Shown piece by piece: positions 34,273 through 41,917 of a stretch of 46,352 nucleotides of DNA. Position numbers and translations under genes: made by a program. How positions within the stretch are numbered: position 1 is the first letter of the stretch; each line of letters begins with the position of its first letter. Source of the stretch: Sphingobacteriales bacterium (lineage in GTDB: Bacteria; Bacteroidota; Bacteroidia; Chitinophagales; JADIYW01). Below the pieces are notes generated by a model. It was not told where the DNA came from, did no database searches, and saw nothing but the letters and a program-made list of their open reading frames with translations. The stretch covers positions 1-46,352 of the forward strand of contig CANHGL010000013.1 of NCBI GenBank assembly GCA_947460245.1, in the 5' to 3' direction.

Positions 34273-34630
34273 ATAGCTTGCTTATTGGTAGTTAAAATAT
34301 AATAGTAATTTGCAAAGTTGAATTATTTTATCCGTAATTGAGTTATTTAATCCGGTATTATTTTCTCTTTTAAATATGATACAAGAATTATGATAATTAT
34401 ATTAATGTAAAAAGGTAATCTTCAATTCAATTTTTCGGCTTTTTTTATAAGTAATATCTTAACTAGATTTTGGGTTACGTTTGGGTATCAATAAAATAAG
34501 GTTTTATTAGAAGTATTGGTAATACTGGGGTTTTAGTTTAAAGCGTCCCGATACATCGGGAAGTACATCGGTTCGACTCCGATATTCTCCACTCATCTAT
34601 TTCTCCCTTTTTATGCTTAGTTTTATCTAT
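34273..34630. other. Gene-free right end of the island
   Basis: 358 bases: AT-rich spacer, element right-end repeat copy B (34471-34591), then about 40 bases of chromosomal leader before the FAD oxidoreductase. It must also hold the GT2 promoter. Confidence 0.65.
34471..34591 (+). repeat. Element right-end repeat, copy B (att copy 3 at 34562-34591)
   Basis: Same order of parts as copy A: GGGTTA/GGGTAT at 11-base spacing (34472, 34483), conserved spacer, GGGGTTTTAGTTTA, hairpin TCCCGATACATCGGGA, tRNA 3' end. The last 26 bases equal the tRNA exactly. Confidence 0.8.
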
Positions 34631-35737
34631 ATGAATCATTCCATCTGGGAGAAGCAATCTTTTTTGTCTTATGATTTTATTGTTGTCGGAGCCGGTATTA
34701 TGGGGTTATCTGTAGCATTTGAGTTGCGACAAAAATATCCTCAGTCTTCTATAGTAATTTTGGAACGTGGTCTTCTGCCTTTAGGGGCGTCTACGAAGAA
34801 TGCGGGTTTCGCCTGTTTTGGTTCGCCAACAGAATTACTGCATGATATTAACTTAATGGGAGAGTCTGCTGCCATTCATCTGGTTGCAGAACGTATAGAG
34901 GGGTTGCGCATTTTGGAAGAACGCTTGGGTAAAGAAAAAATTGGTAAATCTGAATTACCGGGCTATGAATTGATATTTAAAAATGAGCTACACCAGGAAG
35001 TATTGGATAATCTCAATAAATCGTGTTATTCAATATTCAATACTGCGATGTATAAAGATGTTACTGATAAAATTAATTCATTTGGCTTTGGGGATAATGT
35101 TAAACAGCTTTTAGAATGCAAACAGGAATTTCAAATTGATTCCGGCATGATGATGCATAATTATAAAAACCTAGTACAGCAACATAATATTGAAATTATC
35201 AATGGTGCTGAGGTTGTGGACGTAGACCATGGGAAGGTTTCTGTTAGCAGTTCGTTAGGTATTATCGATCTTAAAGCAGCGCATGTATTTCTTTGTACCA
35301 ACGCTTTTGTGAACCAACTCTTACCTCAGGTAGAAGTGGTGCCGGGGAGAGGGCAGGTTATTGTTACGAAACCAATATCCAATCTTTCTGTTAAAGGTAG
35401 TTTTCATTTTGATGAAGGTTTTTATTACTTCCGAAATGTTGGGGATCGATTGTTGTTTGGCGGCGGTCGCAACCTGGATTTTAAAAATGAAGAGAGTTCT
35501 GAATTTTCTTCGAATCCAACCATCATAGAAGATCTGATTCATAAAATAGATACTATAATCTTTCCGAATACTGCCTATGAGATAGACTATTCCTGGCAAG
35601 GGATAATGGGTTTTTCCTCCTCTAAATTGCCACAGGTCATTAAAGTAGATGCTAAAACTACATATGCTATGGCTTGCAATGGCATGGGTGTTGCGCTTTC
35701 TCCCTTTATAGCTAAGAAACTTATAGCAGAGTTATAA
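34631..35737 (+). CDS. FAD-dependent amine/amino-acid oxidoreductase (DAO family)
   Basis: 368 residues from ATG 34631; the ATG at 34613 would add six residues and is possible. Seen: the FAD-binding Rossmann start DFIVVGAGIMGLSVAFEL, GASTKNAGFACFG, VPGRGQVIVTKP, GFYYFRNVGDRLLFGGGRN, and the C-terminal WQGIMGFSSSKLPQV. It resembles glycine oxidase/ThiO and D-amino-acid dehydrogenases; substrate unknown. First chromosomal gene beyond the tRNA island; before the insertions it would have lain directly after tRNA-Ala. Confidence 0.87.
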   Translation: MNHSIWEKQSFLSYDFIVVGAGIMGLSVAFELRQKYPQSSIVILERGLLPLGASTKNAGFACFGSPTELLHDINLMGESAAIHLVAERIEGLRILEERLGKEKIGKSELPGYELIFKNELHQEVLDNLNKSCYSIFNTAMYKDVTDKINSFGFGDNVKQLLECKQEFQIDSGMMMHNYKNLVQQHNIEIINGAEVVDVDHGKVSVSSSLGIIDLKAAHVFLCTNAFVNQLLPQVEVVPGRGQVIVTKPISNLSVKGSFHFDEGFYYFRNVGDRLLFGGGRNLDFKNEESSEFSSNPTIIEDLIHKIDTIIFPNTAYEIDYSWQGIMGFSSSKLPQVIKVDAKTTYAMACNGMGVALSPFIAKKLIAEL

Positions 35738-35739
35738 AA

Positions 35740-35765
35740 AAAGGGATAAACAATGTTATCCCTTT
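35740..35765. terminator. Bidirectional terminator between the FAD oxidoreductase and yceI
   Basis: AAAGGGATAA (35740-35749) pairs with TTATCCCTTT (35756-35765), six-base loop. The minus strand has a direct T-run; the plus-strand T-run is a few bases further on. Confidence 0.85.
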
Positions 35766-35787
35766 CAAATTTATTTTTTTTAGCTGA

Positions 35788-36384
35788 TTAGTTAGTCTTT
35801 AAACTCACATTCAGCTCAATTTCATCTTTAATAGCTCTGTCTCCAATATTATCGAAGAACGATGCTGAACCATATTTTATATCCCATTTTGTTCTGTCAA
35901 TCACAATAGCAGCATTTCCAGAATACTTATTATCCTTTGCAGAGAAGAAGGCATCAAAAGTTACAGGATTTGTAATCCCCTTGATAGTTACATCTGCAAT
36001 TACTTTGTATTTATCTTCTGTTGCAGTATATTTTTCTACTTTATTGATCTTTACAGTAGCCGTTGGAAAATTGATGATATCAAAAAAATCTTTGCTTTTA
36101 ATAACACCAATTAGTTTTTTATTATATCCTTCATCTGTTAAATCCTCACAACTTAAAGAATTTAAATCAATCGTAAATTCGCCACCGGCAAGCTTTTGAT
36201 TGCTAACAATTACTTTGCCATCAGATAAACTTAGAGATCCATTATGTTGACCTGCTATTTTTTTTCCTACCCACGCGATGTTGCTGTTTTTTGTATCAAC
36301 TTTTAATGTTTTTGTTTCAGCAGTTATTATTCCTGGCATGCTTAACATGGAGAGGAATAGAAAGAATAATTTGAATTGTTTCAT
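35788..36384 (-). CDS. YceI family periplasmic lipid-binding protein
   Basis: 198 residues. Signal peptide about 1-22, then the YceI lipocalin-like barrel: VDTKNSNIAWVGKKIAGQHNG, LSCEDL, FFDIINFPTATVKI, DVTIKGITNPVTF, IDRTKWDIKYGS. The family binds isoprenoid lipids and is often stress-induced. It follows kdsB on the same strand after 46 bases; a TACATTTG element lies at the end of kdsB, so it may have its own promoter. Confidence 0.93.
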   Translation of the reverse strand: MKQFKLFFLFLSMLSMPGIITAETKTLKVDTKNSNIAWVGKKIAGQHNGSLSLSDGKVIVSNQKLAGGEFTIDLNSLSCEDLTDEGYNKKLIGVIKSKDFFDIINFPTATVKINKVEKYTATEDKYKVIADVTIKGITNPVTFDAFFSAKDNKYSGNAAIVIDRTKWDIKYGSASFFDNIGDRAIKDEIELNVSLKTN

Positions 36385-36430
36385 TTTTTTATTTTTACTT
36401 ATTTTAAATACAATTTATGTAATTTATTGT

Positions 36431-37168
36431 TTACAAATGTACATAAATTTTTTCGAGGTCTTCTGGGGTATCTACGCTCTGGCTTAGATATCGTGTAATA
36501 CCTACTTTGATGGGGTAATGGTTGTCTAACCACCTTAGTTGTTCCAGTTTTAGCTCCATTTCATGAATGGTAGGTTCGAGGTGAATTATTTTTTTTAGGA
36601 TATCTGCTCTAAAGCCATAAAGCCCAATGTGTCTGTAAAAGTAGTCTTGTTCGATATTTTCCTTATCTGTTGCTCTGAAAAAATCTGTGGCAAAGGATTG
36701 TTCGTTTAGCATAACTTTTACAATATTGGGATTCTTAAAGCTATTTATATCTTCTTCTTTTATTGCCTGCGTTACTATAGCAGCATTGGCATCATTGAAT
36801 AAAATGGTTAAATCATCAATTTGCTCCGGATGAAGGCAGGGTTCATCTCCCTGAATATTAACAATAAAATCGAACGATACTGATGGAAATAGGTCATTAT
36901 TCGCCTCTATTAGTTCAATTACTTCGGCACACCTGCAGGTTCCGTTTAAATGATAAGGGCTTGTCATTATTGCTTTTCCTCCGAAGCTTTCTACTGCATC
37001 ATAAATACGTTGGTCATCGGTAGCAACTAAGAGGGATGTGAGACTTTTAGCTTTAAGGCATTGCTCATATACTCTTTGTATCATGCTTTTGCCAGCAATA
37101 TCAGCCAATGGCTTCCCTGGGAATCTGGATGATTGGTACCTTGCCGGGATGATGCCTAAAATATTCAA
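36431..37168 (-). CDS. kdsB: 3-deoxy-manno-octulosonate cytidylyltransferase
   Basis: 245 residues; activates Kdo with CTP for the lipopolysaccharide inner core. Seen: GIIPARYQSSRFPGKPLADI at the N-terminus, VATDDQRI, VNIQGDEPCLHPEQID, and YFYRHIGLYGFR. The start is TTG 37168; KdsB normally begins just before IIPAR and no ATG is available, so the rare start is credible. With lpxB it serves lipopolysaccharide synthesis. Confidence 0.95.
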   Translation of the reverse strand: MNILGIIPARYQSSRFPGKPLADIAGKSMIQRVYEQCLKAKSLTSLLVATDDQRIYDAVESFGGKAIMTSPYHLNGTCRCAEVIELIEANNDLFPSVSFDFIVNIQGDEPCLHPEQIDDLTILFNDANAAIVTQAIKEEDINSFKNPNIVKVMLNEQSFATDFFRATDKENIEQDYFYRHIGLYGFRADILKKIIHLEPTIHEMELKLEQLRWLDNHYPIKVGITRYLSQSVDTPEDLEKIYVHL

Positions 37169-37267
37169 TTTGGATGGATTATAACCTAAAGGTAAGATTA
37201 TACATTTAAAGTATTTATTGAAAAACAGCGTATTAAATCAGAGAAAAATGTCATTTTTGAGCGGTGT

Positions 37268-38200
37268 ATGAAAACTAGGATTTTAAAATCTCTTCTTCTT
37301 ATTGTATTTTTTATATTGGCTTTTGAGTCTAATGCAAAAAATAACTCCCGCCGTTCTAAGGATGGATTGGTTTCTCATAAGGTTAAATCAGGGGAGTCTT
37401 TATATAAAATTGCGAATAGGTATGGGGTGACCATTAAAGATATTCAACGGGTAAATCCTTTATTAAAGGATTTAACACATCTTAAGCTCGGACAAATAAT
37501 AAGGGTTCCTGAAAAAAACAAATCAAAAAACTTAACTACTTCAAAATCAAATACTAAAACAGATAAAAATAAAGTTTCTAAAGAGGATAAAGTTGCTGTA
37601 AATAAGAAGTTACATACCGTAAAAAAAGGGCAGAGCTTATATATGATTGCCAAAGTCTATCACATTTCGGTGGACGATTTAAAGAAATGGAATAAGATAA
37701 GTGGCAAAAATTTGAAAGTAGGCAGTAAGCTCATCATTAATCAGAAGACTATTATTAAGCCATCAAAAGTGCTGGAAAATGCAAAACCAACGTCTGCTAT
37801 TGACACTAAGACTGAAAATATAGATAAGCAAAAAGCTAATCCAGTATCTGATGTTTCGTTGCCAAATGAGGGTTTACTCAGCCAAAAAGAATTGTCGAAA
37901 TATTTCAATCGTCTATCTGTTGGTGGACTGGAAGGAATAAAAGGCACGGGAGCATCCATGATAACCGCTTCATCTACAAAAGAAAATACATACTTTGCCC
38001 TGCATAAATCGCTTCCTGTTGGTACAATTATCCGAATTAGGAATATGGTTAATAGCAAGGTTGCCTATGCAAAAGTGATTGGCAGACTGGAGGAAAATGA
38101 AGATAATAAGCATGTTATTATTCGATATTCAGATGCAGTAAAGAAATTGTTATTGCTTAAGGACGGTAAGTGTTATGTTCAGATAGAATATGTTAAATAA
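37268..38200 (+). CDS. Secreted LysM protein with RlpA-like C-terminal domain
   Basis: 310 residues. Signal peptide about 1-23. LysM 1 (about 37-81, VKSGESLYKIANRYGV), a Lys/Ser/Thr linker, LysM 2 (about 116-159, VKKGQSLYMIAKVYHI), a second linker, then a C-terminal domain (about 220-310) with GTGASMITASSTKENTYFAL and LPVGTIIRIRNMVN, resembling the double-psi beta-barrel of RlpA. It likely binds peptidoglycan in the periplasm; enzymatic activity is not shown. Divergent from kdsB over 99 bases. Confidence 0.85.
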   Translation: MKTRILKSLLLIVFFILAFESNAKNNSRRSKDGLVSHKVKSGESLYKIANRYGVTIKDIQRVNPLLKDLTHLKLGQIIRVPEKNKSKNLTTSKSNTKTDKNKVSKEDKVAVNKKLHTVKKGQSLYMIAKVYHISVDDLKKWNKISGKNLKVGSKLIINQKTIIKPSKVLENAKPTSAIDTKTENIDKQKANPVSDVSLPNEGLLSQKELSKYFNRLSVGGLEGIKGTGASMITASSTKENTYFALHKSLPVGTIIRIRNMVNSKVAYAKVIGRLEENEDNKHVIIRYSDAVKKLLLLKDGKCYVQIEYVK

Positions 38201-38335
38201 TTAACATTTGATAACCAATTAGTTAGGTTTTTCAAAACAGTTTAATTTATCTTATTGTTACTTACTAACAGGCTTGTAAAAATCATTTTTTTATTGAGTT
38301 TATAATGCCATATTTGCAACACAAATTTTTTTTAA

Positions 38336-39583
38336 GTGCAGCGTTACAAAGTCGTAACAATTACTCATAAAACCGCTAAAGTCAACAGGCTAAAAGATTA
38401 TCTTTTGGCAGATGACGATGTAACGATTTATCCTGTTCGCCGACTCAATGAATTGAAAGAGAGTTTCTCCATCAGTGAGATATTGTATCTGAATACTTGT
38501 AATCGGGTTACCTTCTTCTTTACCCATGATAAAAAAATCGATAATAAATTTCTGAAGGATTTGTTCTTATTTATCAATCCTCAGTTTAATAAGGATTTGA
38601 TTAATCTGCATTTTTCAAAAACATTGGTATTTGAAGGCGAGGATGCTATTAAACACTTTATGGGTGTAGCCGCATCATTGGATTCTCTGGTAATTGGAGA
38701 GCGGGAGATTTTAGGACAGATTAAAGCGGCATACCTTAATGCCAAGAAATATAATTTATGTGGTGATGAAATACGTTTAGCTTATCAGCAAGCTATTGTA
38801 TTTGCAAAAAAGATTCATTGTGATACCCGAATCGGGGAGAAGCCAATTTCGGTTGTTTCTCTTGCATTCCGTTCGTTATTGGAACGACAGTTCTCCAAGG
38901 ATGCTAAGATACTGATTATCGGAGCAGGTCAAACGAATCATCTGATGGCCAACCTGCTTATAAAGTCTGATTTTGGAAATATTACAGTTTATAATAGAAC
39001 GTTGCGTAAAAGCGAAGAATTAGCGGCAAGATTTAAAAATGGCAAGGCTTTCACACTCGAAAAATTAAATCAACATCAGGAACAGGTAGATATCATTTTA
39101 ACTTGTACTGGTGCTAATTTTGCAGTATTAACTAAAGATATTTTCAATAAACTAGTTTTTAATAATAACAAGGTTACCATTATAGATTTAGCTGTTCCTC
39201 AAGATGTAGATCAGGAAATTATTGATTCTGGTTTTGTTGATTATATTGACGTTTTATCACTGGAAAAGAAAGCGCTGGAAAATATGCAATTCAGAAAAGG
39301 GGAGTTGTATAAAGCGGAAGCGATGCTCGAGGAATTTTTAATCTTATTCAATGAGCTCTATAAAGAACGAAGATTAGAACTTGCACTCGGAGAAATTCCT
39401 AATGAAGTAAAGATGATTAGAGAAAGGGCGTTAAATAGTGCTTTTAAAAAAGATATTGAAAGTTTAGATCCCAACTCCAGAGAAATCTTAGATAAGGTAA
39501 TGCAATATATGGAAGAGAAGTTTATTGCGTTGCCATTTAAAGCCAGTAAGAAGTCACTGCTCAATAAAAAATTTAGACCTTAG
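38336..39583 (+). CDS. hemA: Glutamyl-tRNA reductase
   Basis: 415 residues; reduces glutamyl-tRNA to glutamate-1-semialdehyde, the first step of C5-pathway heme synthesis. Seen: ITHKTAKV, nucleophile Cys in YLNTCNRVTF, GEREILGQIKAAY, NADPH-binding IIGAGQTNHLMANLL, and the C-terminal helical dimerisation part. The start is GTG, matching the usual family N-terminus. Followed after 97 bases by hemCD. Confidence 0.95.
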   Translation: MQRYKVVTITHKTAKVNRLKDYLLADDDVTIYPVRRLNELKESFSISEILYLNTCNRVTFFFTHDKKIDNKFLKDLFLFINPQFNKDLINLHFSKTLVFEGEDAIKHFMGVAASLDSLVIGEREILGQIKAAYLNAKKYNLCGDEIRLAYQQAIVFAKKIHCDTRIGEKPISVVSLAFRSLLERQFSKDAKILIIGAGQTNHLMANLLIKSDFGNITVYNRTLRKSEELAARFKNGKAFTLEKLNQHQEQVDIILTCTGANFAVLTKDIFNKLVFNNNKVTIIDLAVPQDVDQEIIDSGFVDYIDVLSLEKKALENMQFRKGELYKAEAMLEEFLILFNELYKERRLELALGEIPNEVKMIRERALNSAFKKDIESLDPNSREILDKVMQYMEEKFIALPFKASKKSLLNKKFRP

Positions 39584-39665
39584 TCCGTCCTTTAAACGTT
39601 TAGTTTGCTGTAAACTTATATTTCAGTTGCTAATTGCTCTGTTAAAGTATATCATTTTATTTCTA

Positions 39666-39673
39666 TATTTTTG
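39666..39673 (+). promoter_or_regulatory. -7 promoter element for hemCD
   Basis: TATTTTTG, seven bases, then ATG 39681. It suggests separate transcription from hemA with a very short leader. Confidence 0.45.
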
Positions 39674-39680
39674 AGTTCCC

Positions 39681-41273
39681 ATGAAAGGAAAGACTTCACC
39701 CATTATAATAGGCACCAGAGGTAGTCAGCTTGCTCTTTGGCAGGCAAATTTCACCAAAGAAATTTTAGAGCGAAATGGATTGTCTGTTGAAATTAAAATC
39801 ATAAAAACAAAAGGGGATGCTACGCAGGAGTGGAATCTTAGTTTCGATAAGATAGAAGGAAAGGGTTTCTTTACTAAAGAACTTGAAGAGGCTTTATTAG
39901 TTAAAGAAATTGATTTAGCGGTGCACTCCTGTAAGGATTTACCTACAGAGAATCCCGCTGGACTTTGTATTGCTGCCTATTCTGCCAGAGCAAATCCTTT
40001 TGATGTATTAATAATACGTAAGGATGCTGTTGATGCTACAAAAGTTTTAAAACTTAAAGAAGGAGCTTTGGTGGGTACTTCTTCAGCAAGAAGAAAAGCA
40101 CAGCTCTTATCTTATCGTCCTGATATTCGTTTGAATGATATGCGTGGAAATGTGCCGACAAGAGTAAACAAGTTGAGAGAACTTCAATATGATGCTATTG
40201 TATTAGCTGCAGCGGGCTTGGAGCGATTGTCTATAGATTTAAGTGAATTTGAAATTATAGAGTTATCTGCTCCAATGTTCATTCCAGCACCCGCACAGGG
40301 TGTTTTAGCCTTCCAGATTAGGGCTGACGATGATGAATTAGGTGCAATTTGTAATTTACTAGATGATCAGGTAAGCCATAGAATTACTGCTATTGAGCGT
40401 AAGATTTTACATGATTTTGAAGGTGGTTGTCAGATTCCTTTGGGCGTGTTTTCTAATATTAAAAATAACGAGTTGCATACATGGATCAGCTATGCTGATT
40501 CGTGGGATGCCATGCCAAAGCGAACACATTTTGTATTATCCGCTGAAGAAGATGAGAAAAGTTTAGATACAAAAAAACTTTTAAAGCTCCTCAAAATCAA
40601 AAAAAGTAAAAGTGTTTTTATAAGCTCCGATTTACAAGAAGATGATTTTTTAGTACGAGCATTAAAAGTACACGGATATGAATTAAAGTATCAGTCGCTA
40701 TTAGAATTTTCTCCGCTTGAATTTTCCTTTACTCAACATCCGGATTGGTTGTTTTTTAGCAGTAAAAATGGTGTTCATTTTTTCTTTTCTCAGTTACCAA
40801 AAGACAGAGATTGGTCTGGGATAAAATTTGCTGCTATTAATCAAAGTACAGCTCAGAAATTAAAAGAACTTGGGCTTCAGGTTGATTTTATAGGGTCAGG
40901 AGGGGATATGCAAAAAGTTGCTTCAGATTTTGATGCGCTTGCCTCCGGACTGATTTTATTTCCACAAGCAAGTCATTCTGCCCAATCTGTTCAAAAGCAA
41001 CTTTCTCAGGAAAAGCAGACTCAATCATTAATAGTTTATCAAAATTCTCCCAAAATAGATTTGCCGGTAAACATCGAGGATATTTTGATTTTTACAAGTC
41101 CTATGAATGTTGAAGTTTACTTATCTGCTCATAAAATACTTGAAAATCAGTCTATTATAGCTATTGGGGAGTCAACAGCAAGTAGGATATCCGCGCTCCA
41201 GTCACATCAATTTAAAGTGGCATTTGACCCGTTGCCTTGGTCTGTATTGGATGTTGTTTTTTCTATCGAGTAA
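39681..41273 (+). CDS. hemCD: Fused porphobilinogen deaminase / uroporphyrinogen-III synthase
   Basis: 530 residues, two enzymes in one chain. HemC part (about 1-300): IIGTRGSQLALWQANF, GKGFFTKELEEALL, DLAVHSCKDLPTE, GTSSARRKAQL, and the dipyrromethane-cofactor Cys250 in EGGCQIPLG. HemD part (about 308-530): SVFISSDLQEDD, WLFFSSKNGVHFFF, FAAINQSTAQKLKELG and IFTSPMNVEVYL. The second half has no separate start or stop, so the product is a true fusion that could pass hydroxymethylbilane directly to HemD. HemD is always divergent in sequence, so that half rests on pattern and position. Confidence 0.92.
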   Translation: MKGKTSPIIIGTRGSQLALWQANFTKEILERNGLSVEIKIIKTKGDATQEWNLSFDKIEGKGFFTKELEEALLVKEIDLAVHSCKDLPTENPAGLCIAAYSARANPFDVLIIRKDAVDATKVLKLKEGALVGTSSARRKAQLLSYRPDIRLNDMRGNVPTRVNKLRELQYDAIVLAAAGLERLSIDLSEFEIIELSAPMFIPAPAQGVLAFQIRADDDELGAICNLLDDQVSHRITAIERKILHDFEGGCQIPLGVFSNIKNNELHTWISYADSWDAMPKRTHFVLSAEEDEKSLDTKKLLKLLKIKKSKSVFISSDLQEDDFLVRALKVHGYELKYQSLLEFSPLEFSFTQHPDWLFFSSKNGVHFFFSQLPKDRDWSGIKFAAINQSTAQKLKELGLQVDFIGSGGDMQKVASDFDALASGLILFPQASHSAQSVQKQLSQEKQTQSLIVYQNSPKIDLPVNIEDILIFTSPMNVEVYLSAHKILENQSIIAIGESTASRISALQSHQFKVAFDPLPWSVLDVVFSIE

Positions 41274-41463
41274 GGTGATTTTCAAGTCTTTACTGCCTCT
41301 CTTATGTGAATAATATTTTCATATTCTACTAAAAATATTACTTTATTATTGGTATTTTTATTCGTTAGTATAATCTGAATTTTAACATTCTGAATCTCCT
41401 GCTTTGGATGGTTAAATTGTTTCTATACAGGTGAATATTTTTAACTTATAAAATATTTTAAGA

Positions 41464-41856
41464 ATGAGGTTTTTTTACATTTTATTTTTGATGTTGTTTT
41501 TGCAGAATGCTTGGGGAGGTAATGCCTCTAAATTATCTCAACAACTAGCTACGAATGGGGTATCTCTTTCAGATGATACTAAGCCTTACACAGAGCATCA
41601 GTATTATTTATTGACATCTTTTGATTTCAATCCATATAGGAATTTTACAAGCAGACGTTTAGTAAAGATTGAAGATGGTCCACTGATTGAATTATTTTCT
41701 ATTTCGGAAATGGTACAACAAGGAAAAATTATACCAGCTAAAATTTTAGAAGATAAAAAAGATGAAGTTGTATCAAAAGATTTAAAACCTGTTATTACTT
41801 TGATCAATATCGGTTTCAAATATGAGCCTGCTAAAAATACAGAAACAGGTTACTAA
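41464..41856 (+). CDS. Small secreted hypothetical protein
   Basis: 130 residues. Signal peptide about 1-18 (MLFLQNAWGG); the rest is soluble, mixed charge, ending in a short Lys/Thr/Glu tail. No lipobox, no sorting domain, no recognised family. It lies 61 bases before the giant adhesin gene on the same strand and might be co-transcribed with it. Confidence 0.65.
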   Translation: MRFFYILFLMLFLQNAWGGNASKLSQQLATNGVSLSDDTKPYTEHQYYLLTSFDFNPYRNFTSRRLVKIEDGPLIELFSISEMVQQGKIIPAKILEDKKDEVVSKDLKPVITLINIGFKYEPAKNTETGY

Positions 41857-41917
41857 TTAGTTTATATCCAACGTTTAAAAATTGAATCTTAGACACATAG
41901 TTTTTAAAAAGAATCAG

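Larger units (their letters stand above)
32761..34591. mobile_element. Degenerate integrative element 2, tandem to element 1
   Basis: 1.8 kb between att copies 2 and 3. It carries two glycosyltransferase genes and no integrase. Left end hairpin 16 bases from the core and right-end repeat as in element 1, so both belong to one family. Confidence 0.65.
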
